A DNA stretch of 64,000 nt. Source: Rhodococcoides kyotonense. Its GTDB lineage: Bacteria > Actinomycetota > Actinomycetes > Mycobacteriales > Mycobacteriaceae. Position 1 is the first letter of the stretch; every line of letters begins with the position of its first letter. The position numbers and the translations under genes were made by a program. Location of the stretch: the NCBI RefSeq assembly GCF_900188125.1, contig NZ_FZOW01000010.1, positions 1-64,000 of the forward strand. The letters are read 5' to 3'. The notes beneath the pieces are model-generated. The model was not told where the DNA came from. It was given only the letters and a program-made list of their open reading frames with translations, and made no database searches. Shown one piece after another: positions 1-9,210 of the stretch.

Positions 1-1100
1 CCGTCGACCCCGCACTGCGCAAAGACCAGAACGTCATCCGAACTTCGTGTGTGAACGCCGGACGCACCATCGCAACCATCCCTCAAGGATCAGGCGCGTT
101 GCGACGACCGCTCGAATCTGCCCCTCTGGTGCGGTAAGCACTGACGCAGCGCCGTGGACACAGAACCGACGAGAGTGTCGAAGGTAGTGAGCGGATGCGC
201 CGGAACGTAGACCGGAAGCATGTTTGCCGTCATGCCGGGAACGAAATTCAAAGACCGGTCGACGCGCGCCCCGACCGGCATCCCGAACGGAAACGCGAAG
301 ATACCGGTCATCGCCGTAGTGAATGCCCTGCCGCACGCGATCAAAAAGGTGGCGACAGACCAGTTGTTGACACCGCATACATCCGCGATACGACTGGACA
401 GCTCGACTCCCAGGTCATATCGCGTTCGCGAAACCTTCCAGGACGCGGAAGGCGCTCGCGCCGATAGCGTCGACGCACTCCATGTCGGATTCAAGGTTCT
501 GCTCCAGAATTCCCGGTCCTCGGCCAAGGCGCCGGAATCGAGATATTTCTGCGTCCGCATCGAAGAGCGATTTCAGGTCTCCGAACCATCGCGGTTGCGC
601 AACCTGTTCGAATGCAAGAGCAGTGTAGTGCTGGGCGATCCTGGTTACTATCAACGCACCGCCGAGTGCATCGAGCGCAAGGTGACTTCCGTACCCGTAC
701 AGGAACTCACGGCGTGGGCCGATGGTGATCACGGCAGATTGACTGCGTATTCGCGTCGATAGAGTTGCTCTGTGCTGATCCGTTCCAACATCCACCGCTC
801 GGCGCTCACCTGCGGGCTCGATTCACCGCTCAAGTCGACGTACTCGACGGTGATCGGCCTCTCGAGATCGATCACTTGACGAACGTTTTCGCCATCGATC
901 TCGAATCGAGTCCTCAGAACCTCGGCCTCACCGACGGTTTTCCGAATCGATTCCTCGAGTAGGTCTTTGTCGATCGTCATGTGCACGTCGAGATATTCAC
1001 CGATGTTGAATGCCATCGACTCCGGTGATATCAGATCCGAAAACCAGACACCTTTTTGTGCGCTCAACAACGCGACGTCGTCGCCAGCAACTCTTACCAC
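1..1100 (-). pseudogene. Frameshifted condensation-domain (NRPS C / PapA-like) acyltransferase, truncated by window edge
   Basis: The translated pieces together look like one condensation-type acyltransferase, a family that joins a thioester-bound acyl chain to an amine or alcohol. The start piece (GTG/ATG at 1100 down to 729) has the N-terminal C-domain pattern (LSAQKGVWFSD, then AFNIGEYLDVH). The sequence then continues in a second frame (about 725 to 555) with the active-site region SHLALDALGG, a weak match to HHxxxDG that keeps the second His and the Asp. It returns to the first frame (about 560 to 90) with RSLNFVPGMTANMLP, matching the later conserved C-domain motif. An in-frame stop at 90-92 follows, and the remaining bases to position 1 show no clean frame. 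It follows the PKS by 78 nt on the same strand, so it would have been the offloading or esterifying enzyme. Decay or sequencing indels are both possible; the intact 7-kb neighbour favours decay. Confidence 0.72.
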
Positions 1101-1178
1101 GACACTTCCTCCCCCGGAATCACTGCATAGCCAGCCGTCGAAATGCGACTGGCGAAAGGTACGAATCGATTCCTGAGA

Positions 1179-4100
1179 TCAAACGCTGGACAACAGGTTC
1201 GTATGGAGATACTTGGCGAGCATCACGGGCGTGGGGTAGTCCATTGCAGCGGTGACGTGCAATTTGATCCCGGTAGCTCCGTGCAGTCTGTTACGGAACT
1301 CCATCGCACCAAGTGAGTCGATTCCGATGTCCTTGAACGGTGTCTCGGAATCGATCTGGGTACCCTCACCCACCACCGCTGACGCGTGCTGGCGCACGAG
1401 CTCCAATATGGCGCGTTCCTGAGCGGAATGGTCGAGTGCCGTGAGCATGTCGGTGAAATCGATTGCCGTTGTGGTGTCGGCCGCGATCTCGGTCGGTGAT
1501 TCGAGTTCCACCAAGTCGCGAAGAACAGCAGGAACTTCCACCGAATATGCAAACGCACGCGCGTCGATTCTGGCCGGTACCACGACAGCGCAGACCGACC
1601 CCAACGACGCATCCAGCAGCCGCAGCCCGTCGTCCATCGACAGAACCGACATACCGCCCCGTGCCAGCCGTGCAGTGTCCTGCTCGCTCAGGTGCCCGGT
1701 CAGTCCGTCTTGCTGCTCCCACAAACCCCATGCCAACGACACCGCGGGCAATCCCTCGCTGCGCCTGCGCGCCGCCAATGCGTCGAGAAATGTGTTCGCA
1801 GCTGCATAGCCTGCCTGGCCCGGCGAACCCAAAATGCCGGCGGCCGAGGAGAAGAGAACGAAGGCCGACAGGTCGAGGTGACGAGTGAGCAGATGCAGGT
1901 TCCACGCGCCGTCGACTTTCGCCCGAAACACCCGGTCGATGTCTTCCGGCGTAGTGGAGGCGAAGATGTTGTCGGATAACTGACCCGCACAGTGAACAAC
2001 AGCACTGAGCGGCTGCTCGGCAGGCAGCTGCTCGAGGACATCCGCCAAGAACTTTCGGTCCGCGACGTCACCCCGTGCAATCGTCACCTCGACTCCGAGG
2101 ATCTCGACTTCCGACAGCAGTTCCTCGACACCGCTGGCCTCGACGCCGGTCCGGCTGATCAACACCAGATGCTCGACACCATAGTTCCGAGCCAGATGCC
2201 GAGCGACGCTGCGTCCGAGCGACCCCGTTCCACCCGTGATCAGTATCGTCCCGTGCAGTGGCACGGAATCAACCGTCAGGTGTGTGTCGGATCGAACGAG
2301 TCGCGGCACCAATGGCGATCCGCCTCGGATCGCAAGTTGGGGCTCGCCCGAACTCACCGCAAACGACACTGCCGCACCCATGTCAGTCGACTCTTCGACG
2401 TCGAGTAGAACTATGCGATCGGGATTCTCGGTCTGAGCCGCTCGTAGAAGGCCCCAGACGGAGGACTGGCCCAGTTCGCGAACATTCTCACCGTCTTCGG
2501 CCGCTACCGCTCCAGCTGTGACGACAACCAACGTTCTGTCGTCCGGATGCTCCACCAACCACCTCTGTACTCGCGCCAGAACGTCCACGACCTCGTCACT
2601 GGCGGTACGCCCCACCTCGGTTTCAGCTTTCGGGACAATGGTCAGCACCGGTTGCGACGCTTCGTCGTGGTCAGCGTCGTCGTTCAACTCGTGCCATCCG
2701 ACGTCGGCCAGTGGTGCGGAGTAAGGCGACGCCACCCAGTCGACCGTGAACATCGCGTCGTCGATTCTGGTGGACAGCGCGGCCAGTCGTGTCAGGCTGA
2801 CGTCAGCGAACATCAACGACTCGACCGACGCAACTACTCGACCGTCGCCGTCTGCGACGGACATCCGAATCCGGCGCTCGCCCACGCGCGAGAGTCGAAC
2901 CCGAAGCTCCGACGCTCCGCCTGCGACGAGCGAAATGCCGGACCACGCGAACGGAAGCAATACCGATTCGGTCGACGAGCCGACTTCGCCAAGTATCAAC
3001 GCGTGCAGAGCCGAGTCCAACAACGCGGGATGCAGCGAGAACGATGCACCATCACGAGCGTCATCGGGCAACGCCACCTCGGCATAGACGTCGTCCCCGT
3101 CGCGCCATGCCTCGCGAAGACCCTGGAAGGCCGGTCCGTACCGGTAGCCTCGCTCTGCGAGCAACTGGTAGACACCATCCAATTCCAGTCTCTCGGCTCC
3201 GAAAGGCGGCCATTCGGTTGCGAATTCGAACTCGTCGGCTCGGGCGACACCATTGGCAGTCCGTCGACCGACACTTCCGCGAGCATGGAGCGTCCAGGGA
3301 AGGTCCGAATGTCCTCCGATCCGTGAATAGATCGAGACAGGACGTTCACCGGCTCGACCTGCCGCATCCACGACGACCTGAAGTTGCACCTCGGTTCCCC
3401 TCGACACGATCACCGGGGCCTTCAGTACCAGCTCTCGTACCTCGGTCGCGTGGACTTCGCGAGCAGCGCGCAGTGCGAGTTCGACCAGCGCAGTGCCGGG
3501 GAGGAGAACGGTGCCGGACACGGAGTGGTCGGATATCCAGTGCGGTCGATCCGCCGAGAGCATCCCCATCAGAACTACCCCACCAGTATCCGGGCGTTGC
3601 ACGACTGCGGCGAGGAGTGGATGTCCGGGATCATCGAGCCATGATGGGTCACCGGCGTCGGAGCGCTTCGAATCCATCCAGTAGGTCTTCGTGTCCCATG
3701 CGTAGGTGGGCAATCGAACGTACCCGGTGGACGGCACGAACCGCTCCCAGTCGACGGGCAGGCCACCGACGTGAAGCTCGGCGGTAGCGCGGTCGATGCA
3801 TGCGTGTGCATCCTCGTCCCGACGGAGCGAACCCACTGCGATCACGTCTCGCCCAGCGTCCGCAGCCACCGTGAGAATCGGTGCGACGAGGGCAGGGTGC
3901 GGGCTCATCTCGACGAAATAGCGATACCCGTCGTCGACCATCCGTTCCACGGTCGAGGAAAACTGCACTGGTTCACGCAGATTGCGGTACCAATAGTCGG
4001 CCGCGATTTCTTTGACTGGCAACCGTTCCCCGGTCACCGTTGAGTACCACGCAGTCCGCCGCGGCTGGGCGATGATTTCCGAAAGATCCTCGTTCAAAGC

Positions 4101-7100
4101 GTCTTTCACCGACTCTACGTGAGCACTGTGCGACGCATAGTCGACCGAGAGGCGACGCGTGAAAATGTTCCTCCCGTCCAGCGCGGACAGGAGACCATCC
4201 AGTGAGTCACTGTCTCCTGCTACCACTACCGACCGTCCGCTGTTCACAGCAGCGATGGTCAAAGAGGCGCCGAACGAACTGATTTCGACCTTCAGCTGGT
4301 CCTCGGACAAGTTCACCACGGCCATTCCACCGCGGCCTGCGGTCTCGGTGAGATGCCTGCTACGGAACACCACGATCGCCGCTGCGTCGGCCAGGCCGAG
4401 CGCCCCGGCCACGTAGGCCGCCGCGATCTCCCCCTGGCTGTGGCCCACCACGCCGGAAGGCTCGATCCCACGGGCCCTCCAGACGGCCGCCAAAGACACC
4501 ATCACCGCGAACAGCACAGGTTGGACGACGTCGTCCGAGTCCATACGGGGAGCACCGTCGTCGCCGCGAAGGACGGCAGCGACGGACCAACCCGTGTACC
4601 TACGGATCGTCGCGTCGCAGCGGTCGAACTCTTCTCCGAACTCGACATCGGTGCCGATGAGTCGACGCGCCATTCCTGCCCATTGCGAGCCTTGTCCGGG
4701 AAAGACGAACGCAACCTTGCCGGAACGCAATGCAGGCTCCAGCCCCTGAACCAAGTACGGGGACTTGCCGCCCTGCGCCAGGGCGACAACCCCGCCTCGA
4801 AGCTCGGAGCGATCGCGGGCAACCACCACCGCGCGTCGCTCGAAATGCGACCTCCTGACCGCCAACGTGCGTGCCAGAGCCGGCAACGACACTGTCGGAT
4901 CGGCATCGAGAGTGTCGAGCAACAGCGCACCCTGACCACGCAGAGAGTTCTCGCTTCGAGCGGAGACGGGAAACAACGCAACCGGCGAATCGAGTGGGGG
5001 TTCGATCGGACGGCGGGGTGCCTCCTGCAAGATCACGTGCGCATTGGTACCGCTGATTCCGAAAGCACTGACTCCGACGCGTCGAGTGCGCTCGCCCGCA
5101 GGCCACGACAACGGTTCGTTCAACAGGGCCAACCCGGAACCGGCCCAATTCGCATGGGGACTCGGCGACGAGGAATGGAGAGTCTGCGGCAGAATCTCGT
5201 GTTGTAGTGCCTCCACCATCTTGATCACTCCACCGACGCCTGCTGCCGCCTGCAGGTGGCCGAGATTGGACTTCAACGATCCGATTCTCAGTGGCCGATC
5301 GGACGGTCTCCCCGATCCGAACACGCGAGCCAGAGCCCGCGCCTCGATCGGATCTCCCAGCGGCGTGCCGGTTCCGTGCGCTTCGACATAGTCGATGTCG
5401 TCGGGCTCCAGATCCGCCGATCGTAGTGCCGCCTTGAGAACACGTTCCTGAGCGATTCCGTTGGGCGCACTGAGCCCCTGGCTGCGTCCGTCCTGATTGA
5501 CGGCCGAACCGGTCATCACCGCAAGGATGGGGTCCTGGTCCCGTACTGCGTCGTCCAGGCGCTTGAGCAGCACGAGACCGCAACCCTCCGCCCACACCAC
5601 TCCATCTGCGTCTGCGGAGAACGGGGAGCACTTACCCGAACTAGCCAGGCCACGCAACCTGCTGAACTCGACGTGCGTCCGCGGGGTGGTCATGACGGTG
5701 ACCCCACCTGCCAGCGCCATGTCGCATTCACCCGCACGGAGTGCCTGCGCCGCGAGATGCATCGCGACCAACGACGACGAGCAGGCGGTGTCGATGGTCA
5801 GCGCGGGACCTTCCAGTCCGAGTGCGTACGAGATTCGTCCGGACGCGACACTGCCCGCTGATCCTGTTCCGATATGACCGTTGAGTTGATCCAGTGACAG
5901 ACCACTCCCGTAGCCACTGTCGTACAACCCCACGTACACGCCGGTCGGTGATCCGCTGAGCGAAAGGGGGTCGATGCCGGCCCGCTCGATCGCCTCCCAC
6001 GCAACCTGCAACAACAACCGTTGCTGCGGGTCCATCGCACGAGCTTCCTGCTCCCCTATGCCGAAGAACGCGGCATCGAACGCCGATATGTCGGCGAGGT
6101 ACCCACCCTCCAGTGAATAGGCCCTACCCAACCTGTCGGGATCATCATCGAGCAGATCGACCGCATTCCATCCGCGCTCGGATGGTGAGCCGACGACGTC
6201 CGTGCCGACCTCCAACAATTGCCATAGTTGTTCCGGGCTGTCGGCGCCACCGGGAAACCTGCACGCAGTCGCGACAATCGCAATATCGCCGCCGGTGAAC
6301 GACGCGTCGGGCGTCGATTCGTCACCTCGTTCGCTGCCGATGGCCGCAGCGATCTTCGCGATCGTCGGATGTTCGAACAGTAGACTCGGCTCCAGAGTTC
6401 GTCCGACCGTCGCGGAGAGCTCCGACGTCAATTCGACCAGTGCCCGCGAACCCAATCCGAATTCGGCAAGAGGCCGGTCGACGTCCACGCGAGCCGAGTC
6501 GATGTCGGCCCGAGCCGCGATCGCGTCCGAGAGCCACGCCTCGATGTCAGCGACGTCGGTGATACTTATCGTCTCCGCTGCACTCAGAATTTCGTCCTCC
6601 GGAGGGCGAATCTGGTCCTCGGTCCCCGCGCCCGGGCGCTGGATTTCGTGCAGCTCTCCCGCCAGGTATGCGGCACGGGTCGCCTGTCGTTGAATTTTTC
6701 CGCTGCTGGTCTTGAAAATCGAACGTGGTTCGATCAGTACCACCGACTCGAGGCCGAGCCCATGATCTCGACTGACCGCAGCACGTACCGCGGACTCGAT
6801 TCGCTCGAGCTCACCGGGATCGGTCGGCTTCAGCTCGGCGACGACGACGGGGCGCTCACCACCGGTCACGTCGTCGACGGAAAAGGCTGCAATACATCCC
6901 GGTCTAACCGCCGGATCGGCTTCCTCGACCGTCAACTCGATGTCCTGCGGATAATGATTCTTTCCGTCGATGATGAGGAGGTCTTTGCTTCGACCGGTCA
7001 CGAACAACTCCCCATCGAGGACGAACCCGAGATCACCGGTCCGCATGAAGGGTCCGCGACCGTCGTCGAGGACTGCATCGAACACCTCGGCGGTTTTCGC

Positions 7101-8333
7101 CTCGTCGCCAAGATATCCCTGCGCCACACTGCCACCCGACACCCAGATCTCGCCGATCTCCTCGGCAGGCACCTCGGCTCTCGCGTGGGGATCCACGATG
7201 ACCACCGACATTCCGATCCCGGGTCGGCCGCTGCTGACCCACTCAGCCGAATCGGATTGTTCGTCCGATCGACGAGTGACGACCCGCGGGGGTGTGTCCA
7301 ATGCACTTCCGGTCACCATGAGCGTCGCTTCTGCCAACCCGTACCCCGGCATGAAGGATGCGTCCCGAAACCCGGCGGGCCGGAACTTGTCGGTGAAGTT
7401 GCGAACGGTTGATGCGCGGATCGGCTCGGCTCCGTTGAAGGCGACGTGCCAGGAACTCAGATCGATGTCCTGTAGCAGCTCCGGCGTAGCACGACGAACG
7501 CACAGTTCGTACCCGAAGTTCGGTGAACCACTGGTGTGACCTCGAAATTTCGACATCGCCCGCAACCAGCGTTCGGGTTTCTGCAGAAAATGCAGCGGCG
7601 ACATCAGAACTGTTGTACCGCCTGTGAAGACCGTGCCCAGCACTGGGCCGATCAAACCCATGTCATGGTAGACCGGCAGCCAACTGACCGTCATGGCGCC
7701 CTCCCAGGAGGCAACACGATCCGGCGTATGTCCCATCAGGCCGGCCATTGCGGTTGCGTTGTGAAGGAGGTTGCCGTGGCTGACGATCACGCCTTTGGGC
7801 GCGGACGTCGAACCAGATGTGTACTGGAGAAAAGCTGTTGCGTCCAAACCGATCCCGAGGTCGCGCCAGCTGCTTTCGGCGGAGCTCGCAATCTCGTCCG
7901 TGGCAATCCAGTCCAGCGCAGCCAGCGCGGGCACGTTGCCGACAACCGTAGCGAGGCCATCGATGATCTGACGATTCGCGAGAACCACGGCGACGTCCGC
8001 GTCGGCAATGATCTGACGCAGTCGTCTTAGGCCGCGATCGAGCTCGTGAAACTGCGGCAGCGGAACCGGGATGGCGACGATTCCCCCGAACATGCATCCG
8101 TAGAACGCCTCCACGAAGTCCATTCCCGGCGGATACAGCATCAGAGCGTTTCTGCCGATCAACTCGCGTTGCTGAAGTGTTGCTCCGATTGCACGCGATC
8201 GCTTGGCCAGTGAGGAATACGTAGTGTCCGTGATGTCGCCGTCGACTTCACCAGTTTCCAAGAATCTGTACACGGACTTGTTCGGTGTATCCGATTCACG
8301 ATTGTTCAACAAATCTACGAATGAGCTGTACAT
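1179..8333 (-). CDS. FAAL-ACP-KS-AT-DH-KR-ACP modular type I polyketide synthase
   Basis: A 2384-residue enzyme that should activate a fatty acid as its acyl-AMP, load it on its own carrier domain and extend it once. Domains in order: fatty acyl-AMP ligase (about 1-580; LQYTSGSTSAPKG at 169-181), ACP (Ser in GLGSRALVEL near 629), ketosynthase (about 680-1105; catalytic Cys in DTACSSSL near 849, EAHGTGTPLGDP, KSNLGHLQ), acyltransferase (GHSQGEIAAAY near 1297; YASH near 1397, the signature usual for methylmalonyl-CoA), dehydratase (DHSVSGTVLLPG near 1602, second motif HPALLDSALHA), ketoreductase (TGGTGSLG near 2034, catalytic Ser, Tyr and Asn region intact) and a final ACP (GIDSLGAMEF near 2338). 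No enoylreductase or thioesterase is present. The expected extension product is therefore an alpha-methyl, alpha,beta-unsaturated acyl-ACP (inference). A GAGGA element lies about 9 nt before the ATG. It is the fifth gene of a minus-strand operon. Confidence 0.95.
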   Translation of the reverse strand: MYSSFVDLLNNRESDTPNKSVYRFLETGEVDGDITDTTYSSLAKRSRAIGATLQQRELIGRNALMLYPPGMDFVEAFYGCMFGGIVAIPVPLPQFHELDRGLRRLRQIIADADVAVVLANRQIIDGLATVVGNVPALAALDWIATDEIASSAESSWRDLGIGLDATAFLQYTSGSTSAPKGVIVSHGNLLHNATAMAGLMGHTPDRVASWEGAMTVSWLPVYHDMGLIGPVLGTVFTGGTTVLMSPLHFLQKPERWLRAMSKFRGHTSGSPNFGYELCVRRATPELLQDIDLSSWHVAFNGAEPIRASTVRNFTDKFRPAGFRDASFMPGYGLAEATLMVTGSALDTPPRVVTRRSDEQSDSAEWVSSGRPGIGMSVVIVDPHARAEVPAEEIGEIWVSGGSVAQGYLGDEAKTAEVFDAVLDDGRGPFMRTGDLGFVLDGELFVTGRSKDLLIIDGKNHYPQDIELTVEEADPAVRPGCIAAFSVDDVTGGERPVVVAELKPTDPGELERIESAVRAAVSRDHGLGLESVVLIEPRSIFKTSSGKIQRQATRAAYLAGELHEIQRPGAGTEDQIRPPEDEILSAAETISITDVADIEAWLSDAIAARADIDSARVDVDRPLAEFGLGSRALVELTSELSATVGRTLEPSLLFEHPTIAKIAAAIGSERGDESTPDASFTGGDIAIVATACRFPGGADSPEQLWQLLEVGTDVVGSPSERGWNAVDLLDDDPDRLGRAYSLEGGYLADISAFDAAFFGIGEQEARAMDPQQRLLLQVAWEAIERAGIDPLSLSGSPTGVYVGLYDSGYGSGLSLDQLNGHIGTGSAGSVASGRISYALGLEGPALTIDTACSSSLVAMHLAAQALRAGECDMALAGGVTVMTTPRTHVEFSRLRGLASSGKCSPFSADADGVVWAEGCGLVLLKRLDDAVRDQDPILAVMTGSAVNQDGRSQGLSAPNGIAQERVLKAALRSADLEPDDIDYVEAHGTGTPLGDPIEARALARVFGSGRPSDRPLRIGSLKSNLGHLQAAAGVGGVIKMVEALQHEILPQTLHSSSPSPHANWAGSGLALLNEPLSWPAGERTRRVGVSAFGISGTNAHVILQEAPRRPIEPPLDSPVALFPVSARSENSLRGQGALLLDTLDADPTVSLPALARTLAVRRSHFERRAVVVARDRSELRGGVVALAQGGKSPYLVQGLEPALRSGKVAFVFPGQGSQWAGMARRLIGTDVEFGEEFDRCDATIRRYTGWSVAAVLRGDDGAPRMDSDDVVQPVLFAVMVSLAAVWRARGIEPSGVVGHSQGEIAAAYVAGALGLADAAAIVVFRSRHLTETAGRGGMAVVNLSEDQLKVEISSFGASLTIAAVNSGRSVVVAGDSDSLDGLLSALDGRNIFTRRLSVDYASHSAHVESVKDALNEDLSEIIAQPRRTAWYSTVTGERLPVKEIAADYWYRNLREPVQFSSTVERMVDDGYRYFVEMSPHPALVAPILTVAADAGRDVIAVGSLRRDEDAHACIDRATAELHVGGLPVDWERFVPSTGYVRLPTYAWDTKTYWMDSKRSDAGDPSWLDDPGHPLLAAVVQRPDTGGVVLMGMLSADRPHWISDHSVSGTVLLPGTALVELALRAAREVHATEVRELVLKAPVIVSRGTEVQLQVVVDAAGRAGERPVSIYSRIGGHSDLPWTLHARGSVGRRTANGVARADEFEFATEWPPFGAERLELDGVYQLLAERGYRYGPAFQGLREAWRDGDDVYAEVALPDDARDGASFSLHPALLDSALHALILGEVGSSTESVLLPFAWSGISLVAGGASELRVRLSRVGERRIRMSVADGDGRVVASVESLMFADVSLTRLAALSTRIDDAMFTVDWVASPYSAPLADVGWHELNDDADHDEASQPVLTIVPKAETEVGRTASDEVVDVLARVQRWLVEHPDDRTLVVVTAGAVAAEDGENVRELGQSSVWGLLRAAQTENPDRIVLLDVEESTDMGAAVSFAVSSGEPQLAIRGGSPLVPRLVRSDTHLTVDSVPLHGTILITGGTGSLGRSVARHLARNYGVEHLVLISRTGVEASGVEELLSEVEILGVEVTIARGDVADRKFLADVLEQLPAEQPLSAVVHCAGQLSDNIFASTTPEDIDRVFRAKVDGAWNLHLLTRHLDLSAFVLFSSAAGILGSPGQAGYAAANTFLDALAARRRSEGLPAVSLAWGLWEQQDGLTGHLSEQDTARLARGGMSVLSMDDGLRLLDASLGSVCAVVVPARIDARAFAYSVEVPAVLRDLVELESPTEIAADTTTAIDFTDMLTALDHSAQERAILELVRQHASAVVGEGTQIDSETPFKDIGIDSLGAMEFRNRLHGATGIKLHVTAAMDYPTPVMLAKYLHTNLLSSV

Positions 8334-8455
8334 GGCACACTGTCCTCGGTGATGTCGGTGATGGGGATGCTGAACGAAGCAGCATTTACGGCTCGATCGA
8401 GTGGCGCCGGGAGCTTGTCGCGGCGCCTATGAATGCGGACTTCAGGAGTTGTCGG

Positions 8456-9175
8456 TCACAGCTTGGACAAAGGTGACCGAGAATCACCGGCGGCCGAGAC
8501 CAATCCGTCGATGCCTGCCACGATCTCTGCCAACATGTCGGACAACAGGTAGGGGTTGTAACGCATTACCTCGTGGCCTTCGTCGATCTCGTATGTTGTC
8601 CACATCGGATCCGAGCGCAGTCGCTCGAAGGTCGACTTGAATGGGCTTGCGCGCCAACCTGTCGCGTGAATGTAGGTTCGATGGATCGATGCGTCGATCG
8701 CCTGTGCCTTGCTAGCCTGCAGGAGGGATGCGATGGGATGCGGATGTGACCGCTCGTCCGCACCCGGCCCTGGCAGGACGAATCGACCGTCCTCGCTGAC
8801 CAGAGCCGCGCACCCTTCGCGAAGAAGCTCGCCCATCAACATCCAACACGAGTCTCCCCGCTCGGGTAGGAATGCATCGATATAGACTGCGCTTCGGCAA
8901 CGCTCGGGCACCATCGCGCACACCCCGGTCGCCACCATCCCCCCGTAACTGTGCGCAGCCAGAACGACGTCCCGCAGATCGTTCTCGACGATGAACGTCA
9001 CCACATCGTCGATGTGATCGTCCAGGTTGTACACGCGTTCCCGCTGAGTCTGTCCGTCGAGACCGGACAAGGTGAGCGAGTGGACCGTATGTCCCTGTAT
9101 CTCCAGCTCAGCGGCTACCGTGTTGTAAGTCCACGCGCCTTCCCAACTTCCTGGAACCAGAACGATAGTCGCCAT
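8456..9175 (-). CDS. Alpha/beta hydrolase, esterase-like (cluster tailoring or release enzyme)
   Basis: A 239-residue single-domain alpha/beta hydrolase without signal peptide. It begins with the typical strand and oxyanion loop (ATIVLVPGSWEGAWTY), has the nucleophile elbow AAHSYGGMV near residue 85, and ends with a conserved His (DEGHEVMRYNP) near 208; the acid is likely in the intervening strand. It resembles small plant-type esterases and EstC-like proteins rather than standard PKS type II thioesterases. The start is set at ATG 9175 because AAGAAAGG precedes it by 7 nt; a start 13 codons upstream has no such site. It lies 36 nt after the monooxygenase and 122 nt before the PKS, so it may hydrolyse the ester made by the monooxygenase or release product. 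Substrate unknown. Confidence 0.85.
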   Translation of the reverse strand: MATIVLVPGSWEGAWTYNTVAAELEIQGHTVHSLTLSGLDGQTQRERVYNLDDHIDDVVTFIVENDLRDVVLAAHSYGGMVATGVCAMVPERCRSAVYIDAFLPERGDSCWMLMGELLREGCAALVSEDGRFVLPGPGADERSHPHPIASLLQASKAQAIDASIHRTYIHATGWRASPFKSTFERLRSDPMWTTYEIDEGHEVMRYNPYLLSDMLAEIVAGIDGLVSAAGDSRSPLSKL

Positions 9176-9210
9176 ATCAGAACCTTTCTTCTCACCTGTG
9201 GCCGAAGAAC

